Part shown: one piece after another, positions 21,654 through 33,440 of the stretch
How positions within the stretch are numbered: position 1 is the first letter of the stretch
How the letters are laid out: each line of letters begins with the position of its first letter
Assembly (NCBI GenBank): GCA_026874595.1
Contig: CM049318.1
Location: forward strand, 4,663,741 to 4,727,740
DNA length: 64,000 nucleotides
Direction of reading: 5' to 3'
Source of the DNA: Sipunculus nudus
Taxonomy: Eukaryota; Annelida; Sipuncula; Golfingiida; Sipunculidae
Notes under the pieces: model-generated
The model's database searches: none
The model's input: the letters and a program-made list of their open reading frames with translations, nothing else
Told to the model about the DNA's origin: nothing
Translations under genes and position numbers: made by a program

Positions 21654-24600
21654 ATGGCCTATCTTTCCACTCTCCTTATCATGGCCACTTTGGCCGTCTT
21701 TGCTCATGGAGCTTCTTTGTTGGTAGGTAAAGATGTTTTACTTATGATATACTGATAATCGATCTTTTCACGGATTGCTCGTTATTTCCGTAATTACTGA
21801 CTGTTGATGTGAATACCATCGAGCAAGTGTAAGCATTAAAATGTATGTAAATGAAGTTTGAACATATCAGTCATGAGATGGTAAATAATTTCATTCATGC
21901 ATTTCATGCGAGAATAAAAGAACTTATTTTAGGATGAAAAGTTTTATCAAGGTTGCAAGGAAAATTACTAGTTAATCTGACGTCATTATTACATGAAGTT
22001 ATGTTTAAGCATTGTGTTAGAAGAAACCTAAAATATTTTTAAGGAATGACGAATTTTATTATTTGTAGCACCATTCCCTGGCCGTTACCGAGCATGGGGA
22101 ACACTTCATCCAGGAGACAGACATTGACACTGAGAACCAGGTGCTGTACGTCCATGTTCCTGCCCACAGACATCTCGTTGAGAGCAAGGTCATGTACGAG
22201 TTCACCACGGTAAGAAAAGCTTTACTCAGTTGTATGAATAAAACTTTTATCATGCAGTGTTATAAACCCCTTCATATTAGACTCTTTTGAGATTATTAAC
22301 AGGAATAAAACAGGATGTGAATTATGGTAGGTAAATTCCCAAGATACCTGTAGAAAACTTTCGAATTATGTCATTTGGACTAGGCCTCTTCTAGAATGCA
22401 TAGACGCATAATTGCTAAAGATGAAAACAGAATATTCATTAAATCGATTGGCAAGAGGTATCACAAAACATTAATAATCTGAATGGTAAGCGCACAGTCT
22501 AATCTGAAATTGGTAGATGAATAAAACGTGCAAGCTGTGAAATCAAACAGCAAACATGCGGTGGCGATATCAGTTTTTCACACTTGGAATTGCTTTAATA
22601 CCACTTTTATGTAAAATTTAAGCAGGTCCTTACATTACCTTAATTGTGCTGATCTGTTTATTCTCATTCCTCAAGGCCTAATAATGTCACAATGGCAGAA
22701 AATATGAAATCTGGTTACCCTTGTAAAAACCATTTAAATGTTATTTCCTCTTGCCAACGACAGTTAATAAAAGTAATCACGGGCAAAGATATAATCAGCA
22801 CAACATAAAAGTGAACCAATTTTTTCTTTGAACCACCGTTGATGTTGTCTTGTAAATCTTATATTAATGTGTGCATGTCAATGGAATCATCAAGTCAGCT
22901 CCGTGTGGGAGTCAAAAAATAAGGACAGGTTATTAGTAGGAACTCAGGCAGGTCACCTGTTATTCCTTTTCTTCTAATATATATTTACATTCCAGGGGAG
23001 AATACTTCGCTGCACTCCATCCATCCAGCGCTGCTACCTGAGCAACTTTAATACCTTCAAATTCCCGAACGCTACAACGATGCAGCAAACCTGGCGTCAC
23101 TTTGAGGTCAGTAGATCTGTAAATATATATTACATCAGAGGTTTCTTAATATATATATATATATATATATATTAACAGTTGTTTACAGACTTGTTGAGTA
23201 TGCCACATTAGGTTTGACTAAACGTAGCAGTGGAACGAAGCCTCAGGAACATTGCAGAGCAAGCAATTTCGAAGTGGCCCACCATAATTTGCAGTTGAAT
23301 CATCAGAAGGGAAATATATACAGTCTTCCTAGAAACCGAATTGTTATCATCCAATTCTTTTCTAAATAAATATCGATAGACGGATGCCGTGTGTCTGTGC
23401 GTGTGTGTGAGAGAGAGAGAGAGTGCGGGAGTTTCAACATGTTAATAATATATCCGACGAGAGGGGGTGTGAGCATGTTCTGATGTATGTATGGTAACAA
23501 CAAGCAATGTATCACTAGAAGTGCTCCTAACAATTTTCAGAATGGCAAAGCTAGGCCCGAAGTTGTTGATACAGATGAGCAGGTGGTGCACCACAACATG
23601 GTGGTCACGGAGAAGATCACTGACCACACCATCCTCACTGAATCCATGTACAAGGCACTCGGAGACTACAGCCTCTACCGAGAAGAGCCGCTGCCACAAG
23701 GAGCTTACATCATGGAAGGTTTGTACGAATACTACTTATTGGTTTATCCATTTTTATGTGTTTTATACAGTCCTAACAAACATCTCAATCTTACAGACCA
23801 ATGCTACGCTTACCTTTCTTGGTAAAATAAAAGTGAATCTCTCTATTTTAGGGTATAACTGGAAAACGATGAAAAATCATTTGGGGTTTCGAATTTAATT
23901 AAATAGACGTCCACATTCCTTCCATTACATTTTATTTATTGAATCCTTTATTAAATCCCAATTTTATCTAGATATATATTGGCCAAATATTTCAGCATTT
24001 TTACATATCCTTATAATGAAAAGAAAAGTATAAAAATGTAATAATTTCACCTTTGGTCATCCGCTTCCCTTCTCCCGAGATATACCCTATATCAGCGCCA
24101 TTGATCAGTCGCGAATAGCTAAGCAAACGTTTTGTCTGTTAGATTCATGTAACTAGTAACGGCAAAGAAGCACACAAAAGAAGGGCACCAGGTCAATTGG
24201 TGGTACGATCAGTTTGAACGCCCTTTAGTGCCTGCAATATCGTCCGCTCAATGACTCTTATGTGAAGGACCGTCTTATCAGATCAACTCGTATAGCAAAG
24301 AAACTGTACCCCACACAACGCTCCATCTGGTGGCGGATGTAGAAATTCGCATATGCGAAAGAAACTATTATTTATGACTAGAGACTATATATATTTTTTA
24401 TTGCGAATCATATATATTATTCCTCGTTTATTATTTGAACCAGTAGAAGGATCAAACTGGAATAGGATATATTGTTTTATCTGTTATTGTACTGATTCTT
24501 AATTATATTATATGCCAGTACATAGAACGTCTCCAATATCTCCGTGTCAGAACGTTTTCCAGATTAAAATGCACTGGTAAATTATCTGATATCATCAAGA

Positions 24601-25149
24601 AAAATAACGACAGGCAAAATTTGTATTTATTTTATAATTTTGTTAAAATTTTACGTTTTCATGTTTTCCTTTAATCGTTGATCAACTATATGTAAAGCAC
24701 TGGAATTTTAACAGAAACTGATTCTATTTTACTTTTAAGCGATCTTCTGTTAAAAGTGTTATAAGACTATGTGGTGAAAGATATTTTTTTTTCTCAAATA
24801 TATTTTATTTGCCCTGTTATATATTGTAGAAATTGTAAGTGAAATACTACCATTGCTTGTACTCTATGTATCGTATATCTTGTTTACAGATACCGTTGAC
24901 CTGACCAAGGGGACAAGTCATCTTTCCAGGAAGAAACGCCAGTTTATCTACTGTGAAGACAACAAACAACCAGTGGTTCGTTACGCTCGCACCACGTCTT
25001 ATTGTACCCGCATGATGATGTGTCCGATTCCCGAGGACCTCAACCACTGCCGTGAGCAGCATCACACCGGGGATGACTTCTACCGCTGCATGTGCTGTCC
25101 CAGCGAAGTCACACCCCAGACTTGCAGCTTTGGCTGTATGATAATTTAG
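21654..25149 (+). CDS. Secreted BRICHOS-domain proprotein with furin site and 9-Cys C-terminal peptide, gene A (intact)
   Basis: Coding exons 21654-21722, 22069-22209, 22996-23106, 23541-23718 and 24890-25149 (759 nt, 252 aa). All introns are GT-AG; phases are 0, 0, 0, 1. Residues 1-20 form a signal peptide (MAYLSTLLIMATLAVFAHG). Residues about 30-160 match a BRICHOS domain of the ITM2/BRI type: VMYEFTTGRI, QRCYL at C83, then HHNMVVTEKI and SMYKALGDYSLY. The family's invariant Asp is Glu (E67) and its second conserved Cys is absent, while an extra Cys (C76) lies seven residues before C83. N95-A-T is a glycosylation sequon. RKKR (180-183) is a furin-type site releasing residues 184-252, with Cys at 188, 205, 211, 220, 233, 235, 236, 245 and 249. 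No membrane segment follows the signal. Function is unknown; in relatives BRICHOS acts as a chaperone for the released peptide. The ATG has purine at -3 and G at +4. Confidence 0.88.
23149..23172. repeat. (TA)n microsatellite in intron 4 of gene A
   Basis: 24 bp of AT. B and C have instead a CATA-type repeat at the equivalent place (about 39746-39770 and 57280-57295). Confidence 0.85.
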
Positions 25150-25426
25150 ACATAATCCCTGTTTGATCTAGAAAAATGAAATGATTATAGTTTGGCCTTA
25201 TTTTTTGGCATCAGTTATGTATATCAAAACAATTATATCAAGATATTTCATGAGATATAAATTATTTAAATTGTGTTGGTATAATGTCAAATGAAACTAC
25301 AGTAATGTGTGGTTTTATAATTGTATGGGAATCTGTAAATCTTTAAGATTTTGTTCTAATGCCTATAACATCAATACTGTTATATCCCCCTGATTTTACT
25401 GCATTGTAAAAACATTTGTGGGATCG

Positions 25427-25432
25427 AATAAA
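25427..25432 (+). terminator. Polyadenylation signal of BRICHOS gene A
   Basis: AATAAA 278 bp after the stop codon. Counterparts in the same context are at 42094-42099 (B) and 60227-60232 (C). Confidence 0.65.
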
Positions 25433-26206
25433 TTGAATTAATATTACAGTTTATGTGTCATGATAAATCACCCTTTGAAAGGAAAACTACTGTTCATATT
25501 GCCTATGCGTGCACCTTTTTCTGTGTAGATTATTATATAAGAATATTCCTGGGTGAATGTGTCTGTCTGCTGAACGGCGTATGGTATTGGTTGTATGGTT
25601 ATGCATTAGAACGAAGATAATAGGTTAACCGTGGTGTACTATTTGGCCAAGTATGCATAAATTGTTTGAATTATTCTGTTCTAACATCCGCAGACCATAA
25701 AAGCACTCCTCTTATCAGCTGGTCCTTGGCTCTGTATGATATTTACCAAATGCTTACTCATTTAAAAAACATAACATTTGCCTTTAGATGTTTGATAGTG
25801 AATATTTAGATTCAATAGTCTTATTTTCCTCTATTATATTTTCAAGAGAAACAATGGCAAACTATTTAACAAGTATATCTCTCCACTCGACATAAAATCT
25901 GTTGACCGGCAAAGGCCAACAGTAATCTTCACACTTCAAATACCATTCCTGCCACTATAAGTTTCTTGCTTTTCTTTCATCGGATTACTATCTAAAATAA
26001 TAATAGTTACTGGGCTAATTTCGAGCGCTATGTATAGGCAGAGTAAACGAAAAAAGGCCCGTAATGGTGCGCCCGCGGCCAAAGAAATACCAATCAGACT
26101 GCTCCTTATCGAGGCCCTTCATTAAATTCTTACAAACATTGACTGCAGTGTCAATTCAAAATTTTTATTATTTCATATGAAATTTAGCCAACACCTTTTG
26201 TTCTCC

Positions 26207-26271
26207 ACCGACATAGGTTCGAAAGCCGGATCTACCCAATATTTCTCCTGAGCAAAATGTTTCTGTAGCAA
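26207..26271 (+). mobile_element. Old fragment of the miniature LTR element (3' half of LTR), unit A
   Basis: CCGACATAGGTTCGAAAGCC ... CCCAATATTTCTCCTGAG ... TTCTGTAGCAA parallels the 3' half of the intron-5 LTRs (CCGACATGGGTTTGAATCCC ... TTTTCCCCTGAAAAATTTG ... TTCGTAACA). The same degraded fragment is at 42795-42864 and 60921-60990, so it predates the duplications. Confidence 0.5.
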
Positions 26272-26761
26272 TATATAAATTGAGATGATACATATCTCAA
26301 ATATTTCCCCCCCATAAACACCATTCTCATTGTCGAAGAGTGGACACCTGTAAAGCACACATTTATACTCATATTTATACGACAGCTGTTTTTTTTCTGT
26401 GACATGGTTAAGCCAGGGCTTGATTAAATCATAGAAAGGTTCTATGATGACTTAGAAAAACAGGTCCACAAGGAAGGATAGGATCGTGTGTCGTGAAGTT
26501 AGCCATGCCGCGGCCTACGCCGTTACCACACAACACATACTTTTCTCGAATCGAATGCAAACCGTAATACACTAAAAATATGAAGTGAATAACTAATGCA
26601 AACCTACTGAGAACGGCAATATTAATATTTCATTTGTTATATGTGTTATATTGTTATTAGATAAGACTTTATTTTGAATAAGATATATTAACCATATAAG
26701 ACATACAATGCAGTGGCCAATATTTCATAAATGTAGTCGGCTTATTGTGCTTGAACATTAT

Positions 26762-26939
26762 TGTCATATCTCTTATGATACGTCCATAAAATCACAACTC
26801 AGTGACTTGTATTCAAAATTTAATCGCGGCCCGCTGGATACCAAAACTACACATGCCGGATTACCACTTCCGCCCGTAAAGACTAGAGATTACCGTATTA
26901 TGGTAATAACACCAAATAATATTAAACAAGGATATCACA
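26762..26939 (-). repeat. 3' LTR (178 bp) of the Gypsy-type element
   Basis: Begins TGTCATATCTC and ends GATATCACA on the plus strand. It matches 29724-29879 except for about 22 extra bases (ATACCAAAACTACACATGCC region) and a few substitutions. Confidence 0.88.
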
Positions 26940-27489
26940 TCCCTCATCACCTAAGAGGTTTGTATCCCTACATGATGATTAGAAAGTAAAGATAATAATG
27001 TCTTGATGATCATATTTGTTGCATACCTGTTTAAAATATTGCTGTGCTGGTCATAAAATTAAAATATTATTACTGTGAACGATAAATGTATATAGAGCTT
27101 ATGAAACTATTAGTATGCGACAGAATGCTCAGTCTTTCATGTCCAAAATGTTTGATTGACATGCACGTTAATCTTTGTGCAGAGAATGATATTAACGAAG
27201 CACATAGTCTCTTAAATATTCAGGGGGGTGTCGTTTTCTGGTTGTTTTCCTCACAGCAGGATTTGATGTTACTGGGGATGTTTCTGGCTGCTGAGGTGCA
27301 CCTGAACTGGACAAGGCAACTATAGTATTTGTTGGTGGGGTTCCTGGCAGTGATGTGCTAGGGGTTGCATGGGTTTGTCTGTTGGCAGTTACAGAACTCG
27401 GACTTATATTTTCAGTTTCACAGAGATTACTGTCATCAAAACCGCGTTGACTGTTTTGACTTGTATCGCCGTCCTCCTCCAACTCAGTA

Positions 27490-28012
27490 TCAGAAAACCA
27501 TATCATTCGGTGGACAGAACTGGTAGGAGTTTCGAGTGACATGACGGGTCCCTGCGTTTGCAGTTATCATACTGCCTTCCTTTGCAGTGACCACGTATGG
27601 TTGTGTGTTGAAAGGTGTGGACAGCTTTTTTTGCTTGGTGTCATTGCGTACATAGTCATGGTCACCAACAAATATGTGACAAGGTTTTGTGTGAATATAC
27701 ACGTCCGCATAAGCTTTCATTCTGGCTTTAGCCTGTGCATCATTTGTTTTTGCCTGCTTATCTGTTGTCGAGTCCGGTTGCTGTGGCTCTATTTGAGGTA
27801 AACGTGTCTGAAGTTCATGAGAGAATAAAGGTTTGTTTGGGGCAAATCCTGTAGAAGGATGTGGTGTAGCTCTGTATTGACGCGCAAACCGAAATAATTC
27901 GCGTTTCCGGTTTGTTTGTTCAACATGGGCTGCTCTAATGACCTTCATTAAGGATTTGTTGAAAGACTCGGCTTGAGCATTGGCTCGCGGCCATCTCGGA
28001 GTAATGCGCCTG
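27490..28012 (-). pseudogene. Gypsy integrase C-terminal remnant
   Basis: The reading frame encodes RITPRWPRANAQAESFNKSL and on through RFARQYRATPHPSTGFAPN to a C-terminal region. This is the end of a Ty3/Gypsy integrase core, with E in NAQAESF at the third catalytic position of the D,D-E triad. The first two catalytic Asp, the zinc-binding N-terminus and RNase H are gone. The join to reverse transcriptase is at about 28005-28015 and is out of frame. Confidence 0.82.
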
Positions 28013-28954
28013 TGCTGGAGATATGCCAGCAGCAGAGAATGTAGGTCCAAAGAACTCGATCTGGCTCTGATTATACTCACTTTTGCTTTGGTTGAGTGTA
28101 AGTCCCTTATCATTCAGCCTTTGAAGTGTGATTTCTAATGCTGTGTCATGCTCAAGTTGAGTTTTGCCAAATACAATAATATCAACACTGACATTTTTAG
28201 TACCTGGTATATCATGAATCACATTTCTGATGGTTTTTTTAAATATTTCTGATGCTGACGAAATGCCAAAGTTCAGCCGTTTATAGCGAAACAAACCAGT
28301 ATGGGTGTTAAAAGTGGTAATGTATCTAGAACTGTGATATAATTCCAACTGGTGGTAACCATCTTTCAAGTCCAGTTTACTTAATACGGTGGCACCGTTC
28401 AGGTCGCTTATAAGCTCATCCAGTGTCGGCATTTGATGTCTCTCCCTGGTCATGGCTTGATTGGCTTTTCTCATATCAAAACAGATTCTGATTGATTTTG
28501 AGTCCTTTTTGGGAGGAGTGACGATTGGGGACACCCAAGGGGTGGGTTCCCCTTCAACTTTCTCAATAATGTCCTCCTTAAGAAGCTTAGAAAGCTCTGC
28601 TGCCACTTTACTGCGGAGATGAAATGGGGTGCGACGTGGTTTTTGGGCGACTGGTTTTACAGTTTCATCAATGTGGAGTTTAACAACAGTGTCTTTCAGT
28701 TTGCCTATACCTCGGAATAATTGAGGGAATTTATCTGTAGGATCACTAATTTGCTTCACAACTTTGATCAACTGCAGTTCTTGTGCTGTAGTATATCCCA
28801 GTGAGGCACCATGATTTCCTGACACAACACCAAATGAATGGGGTTGAATCAAAGAGGTTGTCTCAACTAGGAGGTCACACTGGCCTAGAACTGTCAGTGG
28901 TTTGTTTCCTCCATATGGATATAGTCTAGGTTTATGTTTATGAAATTTTGGCAT
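28013..28954 (-). pseudogene. Gypsy reverse transcriptase, truncated and active-site altered
   Basis: Contains the typical RT series: LLKEDIIEKVEGEPTPWVSP, ICFDMRKANQAM, LSKLDLKDGYHQLEL, FRYKRLNFGISSASEIFKK, then NVSVDIIVFGKTQLEHD. The usual x-D-D active-site box reads S-V-D, so the first of the paired catalytic Asp is lost. The fingers/palm Asp in KLDLKDGYHQ is kept. The fragment ends after FFGPTFSAAGISPA, where the internal deletion starts. A frame change separates it from the protease region. Confidence 0.88.
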
Positions 28955-29688
28955 ACCACCTTGCTGTAGGTTTCTTCATCCAAGATATTCACTGTTGCAC
29001 CAGTATCTATCAGCAGATTAGTAGACACTCCATTCAAACTGACATTTACACGACTTCTATGGGCACTGTTATCTGTATATCTAGGTGCATGTGCACTTTT
29101 CTGGAATCTGCATAATTTATGTGAAGGCCGTGTAACAGCTTTAACATCATGGGCGAGGTCTTGTTCAATGGTACTGACATTAGCCTCTGCAAGTTCTAGT
29201 GACCTGCTAATATCTATGATTTCAGATAAAGTTTTATCAGGCTCCCTGAGAGCTCTACGGCGTAGTCTATTTGAAGTACAATGTTGGATAAGTTGGGACA
29301 AAATTTCCTTACCTGCAAATTCACAGTCTTTAGCGAGTTTACGGAGCTCGGTAACGTATTCATCAAGAGACTGTCCGGCTTTTTGTTTATGACTGCGGAA
29401 GCGATATACTTCCATCTGAATGTTCTTTTTGTGCTGAAAGCACGTACCTAACAGGTTTTTGAAATCTTCATAAGTATCACCGGTATCATCAGTCTTTTCC
29501 GCCTGGAAGATATCGTATACTTGTTCACCTGCGTAATGCAGCAAGAGAGCTCGTTTTCGTTTATCCGTTTGAATGTTCATTGCGTCGGATAGGTTTTCGA
29601 GACGATTTACCAATTTGTCCCATCTCGGGCCGGCGTTTGTGCGGTCTATTTCCAAGTCGAACACGGGAAATACTGGCAGATTATCCAT
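28894..29688 (-). pseudogene. Gypsy Gag-protease region
   Basis: From MDNLPVFPVF the frame runs through a Gag capsid-like stretch (FRSHKQKAGQSLDEYVTELR, a retrotrans_gag signature) to an aspartic-protease motif LLIDTGATVNILDE near 29003. Between them, the expected CCHC zinc knuckles are absent: KLCRFQKSAHAP joins directly, suggesting another internal deletion. The frame shifts before reverse transcriptase. The open frame extends upstream into the LTR to 29757, but the first methionine outside the LTR is at 29688. Confidence 0.82.
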
Positions 29689-29723
29689 ATTGACAATAAA
29701 GTTCCCGTTCAGCTCGTCGCCAG

Positions 29724-29879
29724 TGTCATATTTCTTATGATACGTCCATAAAATCACAACTCAGTGACTTGTATTCAAGCTTTAATGGCGGCCTGCTGGA
29801 TTACCACTTCCGGCCGTAAAGACTAGGGATTACCGTATTATGGTAATAACACCAAATAATATTAAACAAGGATATCACA
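29724..29879 (-). repeat. 5' LTR (156 bp) of the Gypsy-type element
   Basis: TGTCATATTTC...GATATCACA. It is shorter than its partner by about 22 bp, lost between GGAT-type microhomologies (CTGGATACC / CCGGATTACC). Confidence 0.88.
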
Positions 29880-30599
29880 ATTATCATCATTGTGCTTCAC
29901 CAATTTCATCATATATTTAAGAATCTTTGCCCGTGTTCCTTGATACATACGAGGAAAGGATATTTCTCCTTAATATTTCCCCCGCAGTATTAGATAAAGT
30001 TTCCAAAAAGTGAATAATTCTTGATCCCCTTAAGATTTAATAGGCTAGATTATGAATATTTGCGGTTTGTTCATATGGAATAGTGACACAATTTACAAAA
30101 TGGATATACTTTGGATATTCACAGAATGTATTAAGTATATTCTTATAAAAAAGACCTTGCAGATTGATAGTTGTCCCACAATTTTAGAACCTTTCATTCA
30201 TTTAATATTTAGTTTTTTTAATATTTAATATTAATATAATATGTACATAACACCGACTTTTAATATAAACTTACGTGTTGAAATTCTGGTCAATGAGTGT
30301 GGTTCAACTCATTGTGAAAAATTCCCCTAGTAAAGACAACCACAATAAATTCTATCTGAAGATTAACGTCTCATGTTGGGAATTTCCCGCTTCTTCATTG
30401 TTGATTTTTTGTTGTTGTAAATTAATCACATAAGATGGTCTCATGACACTTGACGCTACTGAAGTGTTTGTCAACCTGCGCGGGTACGTCGCATATAGTG
30501 CATTAGGTCACAGAGACCCTCCAAGAATATATAATCAAACAGCTATACATGAGAGTTACGATTCGTTTAAACATTCGAACTGGGAAGTAGTTTTAATCG

Positions 30600-31036
30600 T
30601 TATCGCAAGAGTAACACCGGCTTCTGTGGCTCAGGGGTAGTGCGCAGGACTCAAAGCCGGGAGATCGTGAGTTCGAACCTCAGCCGAGGCGGTGAGGTTT
30701 TTCACGGTCGGCCCCCACCCAGGGTTAGCGCTCTGCAGGCTTAATGGGAAGGTCGTGCCCAACGGCCTCGTTTCGCTCACAAACGAGTGCTCCTTTCGGG
30801 GATCCTCGTTGGTATATTACCAACCCAGGGCCCGCAGGTTCACCGGGCCTGGTTTTACGCCAGGATATCAAATGAGAGGAAGCGTGTGATACTGCCCTGT
30901 CACGTAGTCTGAAACCGGACTGGAAATCTGCAGATGTACATATAATTAGTTAAGCTAGCATTAAAATATGGAGATGGTTGCCTCCAACAAAAATGTATTA
31001 AAAAAGTAAAAAGAAAAAAAAATTATCGCAAGAGTA
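30600..31036 (+). mobile_element. tRNA-derived SINE with 14-bp target duplication (unit A)
   Basis: Body 30614-31022, flanked by TTATCGCAAGAGTA at 30600-30613 and 31023-31036. The head is tRNA-like: TGGCTCAGGGGTAG (A box) and GTGAGTTCGAACCTC (B box). A conserved body follows (CTCTGCAGGCTTAATGGGAA, CTCCTTTCGGGGATCCTCG) and the tail is A-rich. The same family occurs inverted at 50931-51195. Units B and C lack it here. Confidence 0.88.
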
Positions 31037-31416
31037 GCTGACGTTAGTTTCATATAATATAAAAAAAGCGTTATAATTTAACACCGTTTGACTCTAACTT
31101 AGATAGCAATATACTGCTCTGCATTAGATATAGGAGCGATTCATATAAACTCTGTTTAATCGAAGTTAACAAACGGGGTTAAATTTTGTGCTTTTAATAT
31201 GTATATTCAAATTTAGAAATGAGTCAAAATCAGATTAAAACCATTATAATATAATATAAACATAAATGTTTTGTTATAATTTGTTAAAATTTAATGACAT
31301 CCACACACAGAGATGCTTTCTATAAGAATTCACCAATTCTATAAATAAAAATATCAAAAGGTAAATAATAGCAATAGAAGAATATATTAAAGTGTATAAA
31401 GGTATATATAGGCTAA

Positions 31417-31419
<3 letters not shown>

Positions 31420-31475
<56 letters not shown>
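31420..31475. repeat. (TA)n microsatellite
   Basis: About 56 bp of TA. Confidence 0.95.
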
Positions 31476-31479
<4 letters not shown>

Positions 31480-32454
31480 AATATATCCCTTGCATAAATC
31501 GCTCAACACAGTAAACATAGATACCCTCTGCTCAGTGTTCAGATGTTACAGCATAACAGGATTTTAAAACACTTCTTGTGGTCCTGCAGTCAATAACATT
31601 TGGTGTATTTCACTTTAACTTGGATGAACAGATCAACCTGTTTGTACCGAAGATTAAGTTTTTCTTATTTTCCTCTCTAATGCGAAAGCGTTAATGTTTC
31701 TTAGAGAATCACTTTTACGTGTAAACAAGAAATAATGATCATATTTCACTTATGATCAAAAGTAAACTTATTTTTATGGCTTATTTGAGGCAGTGGAGTA
31801 AAAATAAACACACTTCCACTTTAGATTTATTATTCTTTACTCCTTATATTTTTTCCTTATATGCTTCTTTTATCATTAGATGATAAACTATCCTTTTAAT
31901 TTTCTCGAAAATACCGTCACCGTTAAAGCTCTATAGGTTTATGCGGAGAAACCGGAGATTGGCGTTTGCTGCTTTACAGATTAGCAAATTATATATAAAT
32001 AGGTGTGACGGTCTGTGCCAACTTTCGGGTTCCCTCGGAGGGGAAAAACTTGACAAGATCCCTCCAACAAAATTGTGTGGATCCACCCCTGTCCACCAAC
32101 GTATAAATCGGGTAAACAATTATAAGATATAAAGACTGATAAGACTTTGAACCATTGGCATGTCAATTTGAGTCAATTTAAGTTCGTATCTAACCATTTT
32201 TTTTACCGAGGCACCGCGGCAATCGCGCGTGATCAGCAGGACCACCAAGCGATTTTAAAGAAGTATGCAATAAAAATTTGAGAAAATAATTGATCTTAAA
32301 CGTATTGATTTGTTATCTATCAGCATTAAGTTTATGCTCATCTGACGCATCTGTTTGATGAACTGAGGCAACCAATAAATGCCGATGTTATTTACGGCAC
32401 ATGCACTGAACCCCCTGGAGCCTTCGACTTCTATAAATATAGTCAATTCTATCT

Positions 32455-32640
32455 AAAGCTGATTTGTTTATTAATTTAAACCAGGATGTAAGGTGAAAAA
32501 AAGATTGCCTTATCACCTTGGACGACAGATGTAAGGTGAAAAAATATATTGCCTTATCACCTTGGACGACAGATATTTATAACATGACATGAAACTATGC
32601 CGTGATGGATTTTTTTCAGTGCTATGTAACAGACGTACAA
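32455..32640 (+). repeat. Local repeat family member with an internal ~45-bp duplication
   Basis: The ACCAGGATGTAAGGTGAAAA core is present twice in part: GATGTAAGGTG ... TTGCCTTATCACCTTGGACG occurs at about 32484 and 32528. ATGACATGAAACTATGCCGT follows. Counterparts are at 45385-45535 and 63495-63650. Confidence 0.6.
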
Positions 32641-33381
32641 GGTTAAAGGTCGCATGTGACTGATTACACCATGACTGACACACTACTTCCCTGTCTGAAA
32701 GATCCAGAGTAAATATAATCCACTATCAACTCATCGTGTCTGTATAACTGAATTTCTTATTAAACTTAACGTTACACAATGTTATATGACCTGACCTCAG
32801 ATAAGATTTTTCTTCCACTGTGGAGAACGATGCAAAATATGGCATAAGGTTGTCCTGTTTATTATTTATCATATGATAATTGATAAATCGATAGTAAGCT
32901 TTCGATTTCATACAGAAAAGAAACGATCTTGAATCTGAGGATTTGTTTTTTGTCTGCATAAATCCACGTTTTCTGGTGATTTGAGGCGGCAAATTAATAC
33001 CCATGAAAATTACCTCACACACACCGAAACCCCGAAAACTTTCCACTTATATTCATCGATATATATCCAATATGCAATAAAGGCAAAATTTATGTTTGTA
33101 GGGGAATTTTCTTCTGTGGTCCACAGAGGGGTTGCTGCTTTGCTTCATAATGGTCCTCAGTATAGGTTCTCCTATTTTGGAATTATAAAAGTCGCCTGAG
33201 GGACGGCATAAAACGTTTTAGGACAGTTTTTATTAAATTAGGAGAATTTTATTTATCAAATGCCAATGTATAAAGATATAAATATCTAACGTGATCAAAA
33301 TAAATGGAAGTACAAAAGGTTTTTTTTTTGTTTTTAAAGTGTGTCATCAGGGGAGATTTTGCCCCATTTTATATAATTCGT

Positions 33382-33383
<2 letters not shown>

Positions 33384-33434
<51 letters not shown>
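33384..33434. repeat. (TA)n microsatellite
   Basis: About 51 bp of TA. Confidence 0.95.

Positions 33435-33440
<6 letters not shown>

Larger units (their letters stand above)
26757..29884 (-). mobile_element. Defective Ty3/Gypsy-type LTR retrotransposon with 5-bp target duplication
   Basis: The element spans 26762-29879 and reads on the minus strand. It is bounded by TG...CA LTRs (26762-26939 and 29724-29879) and by ATTAT at 26757-26761 and 29880-29884. Units B (near 43435) and C show the uninterrupted target. A candidate primer site abuts the upstream LTR: TGGCGACGAG at 29722-29713 on the minus strand, resembling the 3'-end complement of a tRNA-Ser. Only about 3.1 kb long, it lacks RNase H and most of integrase, and the Gag zinc knuckles also appear missing. 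Probably immobile by itself. Confidence 0.88.

Noticed and set aside
23491-23898. 135-codon ORF overlapping exon 5, repeated in B (40024) and C (57556)
   Set aside because: Out-of-frame shadow of exon 5. It is kept only because the exon is conserved, and it lacks a start in the spliced transcript.
27541-27801. Plus-strand ORF inside the Gypsy element
   Set aside because: Shadow of the minus-strand integrase remnant.
30620-30690. Functional tRNA gene
   Set aside because: A and B boxes are present, but the flanking 14-bp duplication, long 3' body and A-rich tail show it is the head of a SINE.
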